From contig JBKPDV010000140.1 of the NCBI GenBank assembly GCA_046728075.1, positions 1-14,059 on the forward strand: a stretch of DNA of 14,059 nucleotides. Direction: 5' to 3'. This DNA is from JBKPDV01 sp046728075 (lineage in GTDB: Bacteria; Acidobacteriota; Thermoanaerobaculia; UBA5066; Gp7-AA6). How positions within the stretch are numbered: position 1 is the first letter of the stretch; each line of letters begins with the position of its first letter. The notes beneath the pieces are model-generated. The model did no database searches. It had not been told where the DNA came from and worked only from the letters and a program-made list of their open reading frames with translations. Of the stretch, positions 1 through 7,011 are shown piece by piece. The position numbers were made by a program, and so were the translations under genes.

Positions 1-743
1 TTCTTCAAGATACCCGCCGCCATGTTCGTGATGGTCGAGATTCCGACGACGCGCACGCCCGCATGCCGCAGCGCGATCGCCTCGGGCACGGTCGACATGC
101 CCACCGCGTCGACCCCCAGCTTGCGCAGCGACCGGATCTCCGCCGGCGTTTCGTACGAAGGCCCGTGCAGCCCGATGTAGACCCCCTCGCGAAGAGGAAC
201 GCGCAGCTTCGCGGCGACGGATTTCACGATCTTGCGCAAGGCGGGATCGTAAACCGTGCTCATGTCGGGAAAGCGCGGCCCCAGGGCGTCCTCGTTCGGC
301 CCGATCAGGGGGTTCGTGCCGAAGGCGTTGATGTGGTCCGTGATCAACATCAGGTCGCCGGCCTTGAAGGTCAGCCGAACGCCTCCGGCCGCGTTAGTCA
401 GAATAACCGCGCGGACTCCCAGTCTGGCGAGCACGCGCGCGGGGAACACCACGTCAGCCATCGGCCGCCCTTCGTAGAAGTGAACGCGCCCGGACAGCAC
501 GACCACCGGCGTCGACCCGACCGTCCCGAGCACGAGCTCCCCCGCGTGGCCGACGACCCCCGTCGAGACCGGGAAGTGGGGAATCTGGTCGAAGGGGATC
601 GCCTCCCGGTCGGCCAGCCCTTGCGCGAACGCGCCCAGCCCCGAGCCGAGCACCAGGCCGACGACGGGCTGCGCCTTCGTTTTCTTGCGGATCGCGTCCG
701 CGGCGGCGTCGAGGCGGCCGACGAGTCCGGTCGTGGAGCTCAC
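1..743 (-). CDS. Purine nucleoside phosphorylase, trimeric (PNP/MTAP family 2), 3' end cut by window
   Basis: Cytoplasmic enzyme that splits purine (deoxy)nucleosides with phosphate to base and (deoxy)ribose-1-phosphate. The frame opens with GTG at 743 and is still open at the left edge, giving 247 residues; the family usually has about 270-290, so only the C-terminal helix region is missing. Family motifs, matched by position to bovine PNP: GSGLG at 33-37 (phosphate serine S34), GHAGEL at 65-70, SGRVHFYEG at 84-92 (R86, H88), NAAGG at 117-121, GPSYETPAEI at 194-203 (E202), GMSTVP at 215-220 and TN at 239-240. Asparagine at 240 is the residue associated with 6-oxopurines (inosine, guanosine); MTA phosphorylases carry aspartate there. 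The GTG overlaps the TGA of the upstream nucleoside transporter as GTGA, with a GGAG about 9 bases before it, so translation is probably coupled. Its product feeds the deoB mutase in the same run. The family call is firm; the exact substrate is inferred. Confidence 0.95.
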   Translation of the reverse strand, partial: MSSTTGLVGRLDAAADAIRKKTKAQPVVGLVLGSGLGAFAQGLADREAIPFDQIPHFPVSTGVVGHAGELVLGTVGSTPVVVLSGRVHFYEGRPMADVVFPARVLARLGVRAVILTNAAGGVRLTFKAGDLMLITDHINAFGTNPLIGPNEDALGPRFPDMSTVYDPALRKIVKSVAAKLRVPLREGVYIGLHGPSYETPAEIRSLRKLGVDAVGMSTVPEAIALRHAGVRVVGISTITNMAAGILK

Positions 744-2008
744 TGCGCCGACACTCCGGCGATCTCCCAGATGAGCCCGGCGATCGCGGCGGTCATGAAA
801 CTGACCAGAGAGCCGGCCAGAAGAGCGCGAAACCCGAGGCGGGCCAGGTCGGACTTGCGGGTGGGCGCGAGCCCCCCGATGCCGCCGATCTGGATGCCGA
901 TCGAGGAGAAGTTCGCGAAGCCGCACAATGCGAATGTCGCGATGAGCTTGCCCTTCTCGGAGAGCTGCCCGACGACATCCTTCATCATGGAGAAGGCGAA
1001 GAACTCGTTGATCACGGTCTTGTTCGCGATCAGGTTGCCCACGGTCTCGATGTCCTGCTTCGGAGCTCCGAGGATGAAGGCCAGAGGCGCGAGAACGAAG
1101 CCGAAGATCTTCTGAAGCGAAAACGCCGGGTCGCCCCAGAAGCCGCCGATCCAGCCGAGGAAGCCGTTCAGCATCGCGATCAAGGCGACGAACGCGATGA
1201 GCATCGCCGAGATGTTCAACACGAGCGTCATGCCCTGCGTGGCCCCGGTCGCGGTGGCATCAATGAAGTTGGCGCTCGTCTTCTCCACTTTCATCTTGAC
1301 GGTGCCCATCGTCACGGGCGTCTCGGTCTCGGGCCAGAGGATCTTGGAAATCAGGAAGGTGCCCGGAGCGGCCATCACGGAAGCGGTGATGAGGTACTTC
1401 AACGGCGCCCCCATCGTGACGTACGCCAGCATGACCGCGCCCGAGACGTGAGCCATCCCTCCGGTCATCATCGTCAGAAGCTCGGAGCTCGTCATCGCCG
1501 GAATGTAGGGGGCGATCAAGACCGGCGCCTCTGTCTGACCGATGAAGACGTTGGCGGCGACGCAGAGCGCTTCGGCTCCCGAGACCTTCATCGTTTTCTG
1601 CATCACCCAGGCCATGCCCTTGACAAGGATCTGGATGATCCCGAAGTAGTAGAGAAGGGAAAAGAAGGCGCAGATGAAGATGATGATCGGCAGGACCTTG
1701 AACGCGAAGATGAATCCGCCGATCGCCGGGATGCCGAGCTTCTGGCCGATCGGGGTCAAGTCACCGGCGAGCCAGCCGAAGAGAAAGCCGGAGCCTTTGT
1801 CGGCGTAGCCGATGGCGTTGGAGACCTTGTTCGAGAAAGCCTCGAGGACGTTCTTTCCGGTTTCCCAGTAGAGGACGAGGAATGCAAAGGCGAGCTGGAG
1901 GGCGAAGGCCCACCCCACGGTGCGCCAGTTGATCGCTCGGCGGTTCTTCGAAAGCGCGAACGCGACCCCGACGATCACGACCATTCCCACCAGACCGATC
2001 CAACGCAT
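740..2008 (-). CDS. nupC: Concentrative nucleoside transporter (CNT/NupC family)
   Basis: Inner-membrane cation-coupled importer of nucleosides, 422 residues, the normal size for bacterial CNT proteins (about 400-420). Hydrophobic segments run through the whole chain. CNT landmarks are present: GQTEAPVLIAPYI at 157-169 (the Q-T-E of the first binding hairpin), NEFFAF at 334-339 (E335 corresponds to the nucleoside-contacting Glu of the Vibrio cholerae transporter) and CGFANFSSIGIQIGG at 362-376 (the conserved Asn and Ser cluster). The ATG at 2008 is supported by an AGGAGG at 2014-2019, the clearest Shine-Dalgarno in this run. It lies 76 bases after the glycosyltransferase stop and overlaps the PNP start by GTGA, so uptake and phosphorolysis are co-expressed. 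The symbol marks family membership; the ion used (proton or sodium) and the nucleoside range cannot be read from the sequence. Confidence 0.94.
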   Translation of the reverse strand: MRWIGLVGMVVIVGVAFALSKNRRAINWRTVGWAFALQLAFAFLVLYWETGKNVLEAFSNKVSNAIGYADKGSGFLFGWLAGDLTPIGQKLGIPAIGGFIFAFKVLPIIIFICAFFSLLYYFGIIQILVKGMAWVMQKTMKVSGAEALCVAANVFIGQTEAPVLIAPYIPAMTSSELLTMMTGGMAHVSGAVMLAYVTMGAPLKYLITASVMAAPGTFLISKILWPETETPVTMGTVKMKVEKTSANFIDATATGATQGMTLVLNISAMLIAFVALIAMLNGFLGWIGGFWGDPAFSLQKIFGFVLAPLAFILGAPKQDIETVGNLIANKTVINEFFAFSMMKDVVGQLSEKGKLIATFALCGFANFSSIGIQIGGIGGLAPTRKSDLARLGFRALLAGSLVSFMTAAIAGLIWEIAGVSAQ

Positions 2009-2013
2009 CGGTT

Positions 2014-2019
2014 CCTCCT
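2014..2019 (-). promoter_or_regulatory. Strong Shine-Dalgarno of the nucleoside transporter
   Basis: On the minus strand AGGAGG stands about 5 bases before the ATG at 2008. It is notable because deoB and the glycosyltransferase upstream have no comparable site, so the transporter may be translated at a higher rate than its neighbours. Confidence 0.75.
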
Positions 2020-2084
2020 CGCGCTCCGGGGCTTCTTTTGGGCGCGGATGTTAACAGGGTCGTTTGTGGGCCCGTCCGGCCGAT

Positions 2085-3236
2085 TCAGAAACCGGCTTTT
2101 CTGGCGTCGAATGCGCGGCCGCGCCAGAGAAGCTTGCGGCGGACGAGCCGGTGGAAGAGCGAGCGTGCGAGGAGGCCCGCCCAGACCGCCGCCATGAGGG
2201 GGTGCGTTACTGACGGCCAGATCTTGTCTCCGAGCGCCGCCGCCAGGATCACGCGAGCTCCGATCAAGAGAGAAAGGGAAATAGCGGCCCGCGCGACGTC
2301 AATCGGCACTATGCGAGCTCCGGCGGCGGCGGCCACGAGGACCGCGGGAGGGAGAATGGCCACGACCGTCCAGAGAAGGGAAAGCGAGAGGAAGATCACG
2401 GCCGCCAACCCGGAGCACGCGTAGGCAACGTTCTTCGTGAATCCATCCCACACCTCCCGGAACCCGCTGTACATGCGCACCTCGACGTGCTCGTTCGCGA
2501 GCGTCACTCGAAGCCGAAACCCGGCCTGTTTGAGTGTGTAGCCCAGCCGGACGTCGTCGACCACGGACGCCCGGAGAGTTTCATGGCCTCCGACGGCCTC
2601 GTAGGCCGATCGGCGCACGAGGTTGCCGGCCCCGCCTCCCGCGGCGAGCCATCGCGGCCATCGGAAGTTGATGAGGAAGGCGGGCCCGAAGAAGACCGAG
2701 CAGATGAGATTGGGCATCAGGACCTCCTCCCAGAAGCTCCCGACCTCAAACCGGGGGAAGAGGACGAGGGAATCCGCTCGCTGCGCCGTCAGGTCCCCGA
2801 CGGCCCGCGAGACCGTGTCGGAGCGGTAGCGCACGTCCGCGTCGACGAAGAGGAGCAGCTCGCCGCGCGCCGCGCGCGATCCCTGGAAGAGCGCATGCGG
2901 CTTTCCCAGCCAACCCTCGGGCGGCTCGACTCCGCTGACAACTCTCAGGCGCAAGTCGGTTGCGAGGCCGCGCAGGATGTCAGCCGTTCGATCGGTCGAG
3001 CGGTCCTCCACGACGATCACCTCGAAGCTCGGATAATCCTGTGCCAGCAGGGATCGCACGGCGGCCTCGATCGCTCGCTCCTCGTTGCGCGCCGGGACCA
3101 CGATCGACAGCAGCGGCGCTTGTCCCCGGACGGGCTCGGCGCGGGAGAGGCGCGGCATCAGCGCCAGATTGGCGACCAGCATCGCAAGACAGATCGCGGA
3201 ATAGACGGCACAGATCCCGAGCAGGACGTGAAGCAC
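2085..3236 (-). CDS. Membrane-associated family 2 glycosyltransferase (HpnB/CrtQ-like)
   Basis: Probable inverting GT-A glycosyltransferase acting at the cytoplasmic membrane on a lipid acceptor; 383 residues. An N-terminal hydrophobic helix (about 2-27) leads into the catalytic domain: SIVVPARNEE at 44-53, a DRSTD nucleotide-binding segment, the PPEGWLGKPHAL stretch typical of hopanoid- and carotenoid-associated GT2 enzymes, the DxD motif in FVDADV, and VDDVRLGY as the probable catalytic acidic segment. Two or three hydrophobic segments follow, then a basic tail. The start is GTG at 3236, three bases after the deoB stop; it keeps the first hydrophobic helix intact, whereas the next Met falls inside that helix. 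No Shine-Dalgarno is visible, so translation is probably coupled to deoB. The acceptor is unknown, and no hopanoid or carotenoid genes are in view. It is out of place in a nucleoside salvage run. GT2 fold is sure; the subfamily is tentative. Confidence 0.87.
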   Translation of the reverse strand: MLHVLLGICAVYSAICLAMLVANLALMPRLSRAEPVRGQAPLLSIVVPARNEERAIEAAVRSLLAQDYPSFEVIVVEDRSTDRTADILRGLATDLRLRVVSGVEPPEGWLGKPHALFQGSRAARGELLLFVDADVRYRSDTVSRAVGDLTAQRADSLVLFPRFEVGSFWEEVLMPNLICSVFFGPAFLINFRWPRWLAAGGGAGNLVRRSAYEAVGGHETLRASVVDDVRLGYTLKQAGFRLRVTLANEHVEVRMYSGFREVWDGFTKNVAYACSGLAAVIFLSLSLLWTVVAILPPAVLVAAAAGARIVPIDVARAAISLSLLIGARVILAAALGDKIWPSVTHPLMAAVWAGLLARSLFHRLVRRKLLWRGRAFDARKAGF

Positions 3237-3239
3237 GGG

Positions 3240-4388
3240 TCAGGAAAGAATGCGCGTCAAGGCGCTCTCGCCCCGGGGAGCGGGCACGCCCAGCCAGTCA
3301 CCGGCCGTCGCCGCGAGGTCGCAGAACCCCCGCCGGACACCCACCTCGACGTCCGCTTTCACACCGGGACCGGCGAAGATCAGCGGCACATGCTCGCGAG
3401 TGTGATCGGTCGAAGTATCCGTCGTCTCGCAGCCGTGATCGGCGGTCAGGATCAGAAGATCCTCCGACGTCAGCGCGGACAGCAGCCCGGGGAGGAAACC
3501 GTCGAGCCCAGCCAGATTCTTTGCGAAACCGGCCGGGTCGTTGCGGTGCCCGTACTTGCTGTCGAAATCGACCAGGTTGGTGAAGATCACGTCCCCGCGG
3601 CCGGAGCGCAGCGCGTCAGTCGTCACCTGCATCCCCTCGGCATCCGAGCCGGTGTGGACCGAGTCCGTCAGGCCGCGGCCCGAGAAGATGTCCACGATCT
3701 TGCCCACGCCGAAGACTCTCCTGCCCGCGGCGACGAGCCGGTCGAGCCAGGTCTCCCCTGTCGGCTCGACGGTAAAGTCCCGGCGGTTGGCCGTGCGAGT
3801 AAAGGCGCCCGGTTTTCCCACGAACGGCCTCGCGATCACGCGTCCGACGAGGTGCTCGCCGACTAAGAGGCTGCGCGCGTAACGGCAGAGGTCCCAAAGC
3901 TTCTCGGGAGGCCAGATCTCCTCGTGACAGGCGACCTGGAAGACGGAGTCTCCGGAGGTGTACAGAATGGGCCGGCCCGTCGCGAAGTGCTCGGCGCCCA
4001 GCTCGGCGATGATCTCGGTCCCGGAAGCCGCTTTGTTGCCGAGGACCGGCTTTCCCGCGTAGGCCTCGAACGGCAACACGATCTCGGGTGGAAAACCGTC
4101 GGGGTAGAGCGGAAAGGGACGCTCGGTGACCAGACCCATCATTTCCCAATGGCCGGTCGTCGTGTCTTTTCCCGCGGAAAGCTCCGTTGCCTTTCCTCTC
4201 GCCCCTCGAGGGGCGCCCAGTCCAGCCAGCGCAAGCAGGCCGAGCCGTTCGAGGTTTGGCAACGGCGTGGGATGGCGCTCGAGAACATGACGGAGTGTGT
4301 CGCTGCCGGTGTCCCCGTACGCGTCGGCGTCCGGCGCGGCGCCGACCCCGAGGCCATCGCAGACCAGAACGACGGCGCGGCGACTCAT
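3240..4388 (-). CDS. deoB: Phosphopentomutase
   Basis: Manganese-dependent cytoplasmic mutase of the alkaline phosphatase superfamily that converts (deoxy)ribose-1-phosphate to the 5-phosphate, the step after PNP in nucleoside breakdown. 382 residues, within the family's usual 380-410. It opens with MSRRAVVLVCDGLGVGAAPD, where D11 is the first metal ligand. KDTTTGHWEM at 74-83 holds the phosphorylated threonine (T76 by alignment with the Bacillus enzyme). The metal ligands are D276 and H281 in DFDSKYGHRND, D317 and H318 in TADHG, and H329 in DHTREHVP. None is missing. The start ATG at 4388 matches family N-termini. No Shine-Dalgarno precedes it: its place is taken by a 7-base tandem repeat ending 5 bases upstream. 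It follows the TPR gene by 52 bases and precedes the glycosyltransferase by 3 bases. Confidence 0.97.
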   Translation of the reverse strand: MSRRAVVLVCDGLGVGAAPDADAYGDTGSDTLRHVLERHPTPLPNLERLGLLALAGLGAPRGARGKATELSAGKDTTTGHWEMMGLVTERPFPLYPDGFPPEIVLPFEAYAGKPVLGNKAASGTEIIAELGAEHFATGRPILYTSGDSVFQVACHEEIWPPEKLWDLCRYARSLLVGEHLVGRVIARPFVGKPGAFTRTANRRDFTVEPTGETWLDRLVAAGRRVFGVGKIVDIFSGRGLTDSVHTGSDAEGMQVTTDALRSGRGDVIFTNLVDFDSKYGHRNDPAGFAKNLAGLDGFLPGLLSALTSEDLLILTADHGCETTDTSTDHTREHVPLIFAGPGVKADVEVGVRRGFCDLAATAGDWLGVPAPRGESALTRILS

Positions 4389-4393
4389 TGGGT

Positions 4394-4421
4394 GAGTCGA
4401 CAGTCGACAGTCGACAGTCGA
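4394..4421. repeat. Heptamer tandem repeat (CAGTCGA, 4 units) at the deoB start
   Basis: Four consecutive 7-base units on the plus strand: GAGTCGA, then three copies of CAGTCGA, with a partial unit after. Each unit contains the palindrome GTCGAC, so the array is self-complementary every 7 bases and can fold on either strand. It fills the gap between the TPR gene stop (4441) and the deoB ATG (4388), ending 5 bases before that ATG, where a ribosome binding site would be expected. It shares the CAGTNNN unit form with the repeats at 9809-9920 and 11172-11279. Confidence 0.9.
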
Positions 4422-4440
4422 CAGCCACCGAGACCGGCGA

Positions 4441-5175
4441 TCACGAAGGATTGGGGAAAGTTAGGGGTCCGCCGGGGTTGGCGTTGGGCAGCTTCGCTCT
4501 CGCATCCGTCCGATAGGGGGAGTTGGGATAGTCGTTGACGAGGCGCTGAAAGGTCGCCCGCGCATCGGCCGTCTGCCCCGCCTTTTCGTAGATCTCCCCA
4601 AGCGCGAAGAGCAGCGCGTCCTTGGGCGCGCGGACATCGGAGGACTCGATCGCGCGTTTCAGGCGGTCCACGGCCTCGGTTGTCTTGCCCTGCGATGCCA
4701 GCAGACGCGCGGCGTCGATCTCCGCCGCAGCCGCGATCTCCGCGCGAGCCTCGCGGGCGACCCGCTGGAGAGACTCCGCACCGCCGGCCGAGTTGCTGTC
4801 GCGAGCCGCCAGTATGACCGTGGCGGCACGGCCGGCCGCCGTCGCCGGGTGAGAGGCGGCTCTCTTCAGGTGCGGCTCGGCCTGGCGCTCCCGCTCCTGC
4901 GCCGTCGGGTAAGTCTTTCCGACACCGGCGGCGGCCGGCTGCCCGGCGATCGGGGTGGCGAGGATCTCCAGGCCCGCGGACAGCTCGCGCCCTGCGACGG
5001 CCGCGACGTAGGCCCGCCAGGCGAAGATTCCGCCGACCAAGAGAACGACGCCCGCGGCAATCGCGATCCCTTCCGTGACACCGCGGCGGTGATGAGACAC
5101 GTAATCGACGGTCTTGCCGACTGTTTCGGCAAGGTCGTTGCGCTTCATGTCTCGGCGGGTGATCTTCTGCGGCAT
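4441..5175 (-). CDS. Membrane-anchored TPR protein (YfgM-like)
   Basis: Type II single-pass membrane protein of 244 residues with a periplasmic TPR domain; probably an assembly or chaperone-type helper of the cell envelope. A basic N-terminus (1-31, many K and R) is followed by one hydrophobic helix at about 34-55. The remainder is alanine-rich helical sequence, with TPR-like pairs at about 150-176 (AARLLASQGKTTEAVDRLKR) and 185-220 (ALGEIYEKAGQTADARATFQ, then LVNDYPNSPY). The layout of one N-terminal helix plus a helical TPR domain resembles YfgM/TPR_21 proteins, which associate with the Sec translocon in gamma-proteobacteria; similarity here is by architecture only. The chain ends in a proline- and asparagine-rich tail. 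A TATAAT 9 bases before the ATG suggests that it has its own, almost leaderless, promoter and may begin the transcript that continues into deoB. Confidence 0.8.
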   Translation of the reverse strand: MPQKITRRDMKRNDLAETVGKTVDYVSHHRRGVTEGIAIAAGVVLLVGGIFAWRAYVAAVAGRELSAGLEILATPIAGQPAAAGVGKTYPTAQERERQAEPHLKRAASHPATAAGRAATVILAARDSNSAGGAESLQRVAREARAEIAAAAEIDAARLLASQGKTTEAVDRLKRAIESSDVRAPKDALLFALGEIYEKAGQTADARATFQRLVNDYPNSPYRTDARAKLPNANPGGPLTFPNPS

Positions 5176-5184
5176 CGCCGGCGG

Positions 5185-5190
5185 ATTATA
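5185..5190 (-). promoter_or_regulatory. Candidate -10 box (TATAAT) of the TPR gene
   Basis: A perfect TATAAT on the minus strand in a GC-rich gap, 9 bases before the ATG at 5175. Transcription starting about 7 bases downstream would give a leader of only 2-3 bases. No convincing -35 hexamer stands at 16-18 bases. No Shine-Dalgarno lies between box and ATG. Confidence 0.5.
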
Positions 5191-5229
5191 GACGGGCAGG
5201 AGCCGGGGACCGAACGGGGACCGGGTTGC

Positions 5230-6000
5230 CTAGTCGAGCCAGATCCAGGGGCTGCCCGGGACGAAGTTGACCTCGCTCGCGTTGCCCCCGTGGGCCGTAG
5301 GCAGCCACTTCAAAACACTGACCTTTCCGTTCGAACCGAAGTCGTCGACGCTGATCCGGAAAACGTCGCGGTTGTCGATGACCGCAGTGCTCGGATCGTT
5401 GGTGATGTAGATCCCGCGACAGTCGCCCGCCGGGCAGTTGATCGATCCGGACGGAACCTTCACGGTGTAGACGCATGGAGACCCGCCCGGGCACGTCGGA
5501 CGAGCGCAGTAGGCGGCCTGGGGACTCACGGTCGTTCCATCCCCTTGAAAGGCGATCAGGTCGACGAGCGCGCCGTTGCCGGCATAGGTATCAAAGGCGA
5601 TCCCGCGGACCGCGCTGCCCGGATTGGTCGGGTTGAGAAAAAACGTGCGCTGCTCCTGTGTGATTGCGTAAGTGCCGATCGTCGGTTCCCCGGCGTTTTG
5701 CACGAAGTTGCGATTGTTGTCTACGAAGGTGATCACGCACGAGCCGCCCCCGGGACATTTCGTGGAGTCACTGACATAGAACTGCACGACGACCTGCTGA
5801 TTGCGCTTGATGGCCTGCATGCGCGCCGCCATGAGCGTCGATTGAATTTCATGTACCTGACCGAGCAGCCGGTAGTGGCGTCCGACCTTCAGAAAATAGG
5901 GGGTGGCAACGGCCACCATCAAGCCGAAAATGCCGATGACGACGATGAGTTCTGCCAACGACCAACCGCCGGAGCGGGCGAATCTGCGATTTGAGCGCAT
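5230..6000 (-). CDS. Type IV/type II secretion minor prepilin (GspH/FimT-like)
   Basis: Exported pilin-like subunit of 256 residues. The class III signal is clear: a short basic leader (1-12, RSNRRFARSGG), the prepilin peptidase site after G12, then WSLAELIVVIGIFGLMVAVA. The glutamate at mature position 5 (E17) needed for assembly is present. The first mature residue is Trp instead of the usual Phe, a small deviation. The N-terminal helix continues to about 72 (MAARMQAIKRNQQVVVQF), the typical GspH/FimT pattern. The beta-rich C-terminal domain holds seven cysteines, six of them in three short C-P-x-G loops at 82-88, 170-176 and 189-194. No other pilus or secretion gene is adjacent, so the machine served is not known. 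ATG at 6000 gives the leader the right length; no Shine-Dalgarno is evident. Confidence 0.88.
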   Translation of the reverse strand: MRSNRRFARSGGWSLAELIVVIGIFGLMVAVATPYFLKVGRHYRLLGQVHEIQSTLMAARMQAIKRNQQVVVQFYVSDSTKCPGGGSCVITFVDNNRNFVQNAGEPTIGTYAITQEQRTFFLNPTNPGSAVRGIAFDTYAGNGALVDLIAFQGDGTTVSPQAAYCARPTCPGGSPCVYTVKVPSGSINCPAGDCRGIYITNDPSTAVIDNRDVFRISVDDFGSNGKVSVLKWLPTAHGGNASEVNFVPGSPWIWLD

Positions 6001-6062
6001 AGGTTTCTGAAGGGAATCGGTAGTCTATCAGCTCCCTCCTGCTCCGGAGACTCAAGCCCGGT

Positions 6063-6078
6063 GTCCTCCTGGGAGGAC
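6063..6078. repeat. Short near-perfect palindrome upstream of the prepilin gene
   Basis: GTCCTCC and GGAGGAC form 7-base arms separated by two bases, about 63 bases before the prepilin ATG. The almost absent spacer argues against an RNA hairpin and would suit a protein binding site, but it is a single short occurrence. Confidence 0.35.
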
Positions 6079-6099
6079 GTCCCGATTGAAGCTCAGCTC

Positions 6100-6176
6100 T
6101 TGTCATTCTGAAGGCCCGAAGAATCTACTCCCCCGGCCGAGCGGCAAGCAGATCTTTCGCTTCGCTCAGGATGACA
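6100..6176. repeat. Imperfect inverted repeat of the dispersed RFAQDD/HPERSE type
   Basis: The left arm 6100-6126 begins TTGTCATTCTGA and ends CGAAGAATCT. The right arm at about 6149-6176, read on the minus strand, begins TTGTCATCCTGAGCGAAGCG and ends AAGATCT. The arms surround a GC-rich centre of about 22 bases. Spurious translation gives RFAQDD on one strand and HPERSERS on the other, which is the signature of an intergenic repeat seen in many bacterial genomes and often mis-annotated as small proteins. It fills most of the gap between the LTxxQ gene stop (6200) and the prepilin start (6000). As RNA from the minus strand it would form a long hairpin just after the sigma operon, so it may stop or trim that transcript. 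No U tract follows. Confidence 0.8.
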
Positions 6177-6199
6177 AAAGCGCGATCCACACCCGATTC

Positions 6200-6631
6200 T
6201 CATTTCTCGGAGCTGCGGCGGATCTCGCTCAACTTGGTCTGTTGCTCGCGCGTCAGCAGATTCTTGATGCGCACCAACAGAGTCAGGTGCGTTTTCTTGA
6301 TCTCCTTCTCCAGAGCGAGGATCCGATCGGCTTGCGCGAGCACGCGGCTCTCGTCCACCGGACGTTCTTCCAGCAGCTGGAGCATCTTCTCCGTCTCTCC
6401 CTGCAGCTCGAATTGAAGGTCCACAAATTTTTTCTGCGCCTTCTGCATCTCCGTGCGGAGAGACTGCCGCTGTGCGTCGTCCAGGCCGATCTCCTGCTGG
6501 TGACCGAGAACCACATCGGGAGGAAAGACCCTCTTCGCGATCGGGTCCTCCCCTTCCGGTTCCGTGCCCGCCCGCGCGGCCGCGGCGAGGAGAAGAGCCG
6601 GCAGAATGACGATCCTCCATCGACGGTTCAT
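6200..6631 (-). CDS. Exported Spy/CpxP-like LTxxQ protein (periplasmic metal/stress sensor type)
   Basis: Periplasmic helical protein of 143 residues. A signal peptide covers about 1-21 (MNRRWRIVILPALLLAAAARA). The mature part is charged alpha-helix with two LTxxQ-type segments: FPPDVVLGHQQEIGLDDAQR at 36-55 and LLTREQQTKL at 125-134, the second an exact L-T-x-x-Q. This is the pattern of Spy, CpxP, ZraP and CnrX-like proteins, which buffer misfolded proteins or metals or report them to a regulator. The frame is open to 6832, but the ATG at 6631 is preferred because it begins the signal peptide, follows a GGGAAG, and overlaps the stop of the preceding gene as ATGA. As last gene of a sigma factor operon it probably feeds envelope stress to the membrane protein upstream. 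The metal or signal is not readable; no His cluster for metal binding is evident. Confidence 0.82.
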   Translation of the reverse strand: MNRRWRIVILPALLLAAAARAGTEPEGEDPIAKRVFPPDVVLGHQQEIGLDDAQRQSLRTEMQKAQKKFVDLQFELQGETEKMLQLLEERPVDESRVLAQADRILALEKEIKKTHLTLLVRIKNLLTREQQTKLSEIRRSSEK

Positions 6632-7011
6632 GATTTCTTCCCTTTCTCCCCTTCGGGATGCGAGAGAGCCTTTTCTGCTTCGACAGATCCGAAGACAGGC
6701 GGTGAGGACCAGAGTCGCGAGCCTGGAGTCTCGAGGAGGAAGTCGGTGGGCGCTTTCCAGGTCGTCAGCGAGCCGGCAGCCATCGAAGCCTGTCCGCGGC
6801 GAGGAGGCGCGGGCGGCCGCGAGCGGCTCCACAGCGCGACGCCGATCACAAGCAGCAGAGCCGCCACGACCAGGACTCGTCCGGCCGGTCCCCGGCTCGG
6901 CTGCGGCCGGGGGCGGGCCAGCAATGAGCGAAAGTCAGGAGCGAGCCTCTCGTCGAGGCGACGCTGCTCGGAGAGCGCGCGCTCGATCCGACCGTCGTCG
7001 GATCCGCTCAT
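6628..7011 (-). CDS. Single-pass membrane protein, probable anti-sigma factor
   Basis: 127 residues with a charged cytoplasmic N-terminus (1-44), one transmembrane helix at about 45-62 (VLVVAALLLVIGVALW), and a periplasmic tail containing TWKAPTDFLLETPG at about 84-97. No zinc-binding anti-sigma motif (HxxxCxxC) is present, so it is not a ZAS-type anti-sigma. The call rests on context: its start overlaps the ECF sigma stop (ATGA at 7008-7011) and its stop overlaps the LTxxQ gene start (ATGA at 6628-6631), so the three proteins are made in linked amounts. An N-terminal sigma-binding segment, a membrane pass and a periplasmic sensing tail would be the natural reading. It could instead be a membrane partner of the LTxxQ protein without sigma-binding activity. 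Confidence 0.65.
   Translation of the reverse strand: MSGSDDGRIERALSEQRRLDERLAPDFRSLLARPRPQPSRGPAGRVLVVAALLLVIGVALWSRSRPPAPPRRGQASMAAGSLTTWKAPTDFLLETPGSRLWSSPPVFGSVEAEKALSHPEGEKGKKS

Noticed and set aside
2487..3866. Long plus-strand open frame (459 codons) antisense to the glycosyltransferase and deoB
   Set aside because: Its product is rich in Arg, Asp and Gly with no domain, and both strands cannot code here; the minus strand has clear GT2 and DeoB motifs. It is a high-GC shadow frame.
6632..6832. Upstream extension of the LTxxQ gene frame to 6832
   Set aside because: It would overlap the membrane protein gene by 200 bases and would bury the signal peptide; the ATG at 6631 forms an ATGA overlap.
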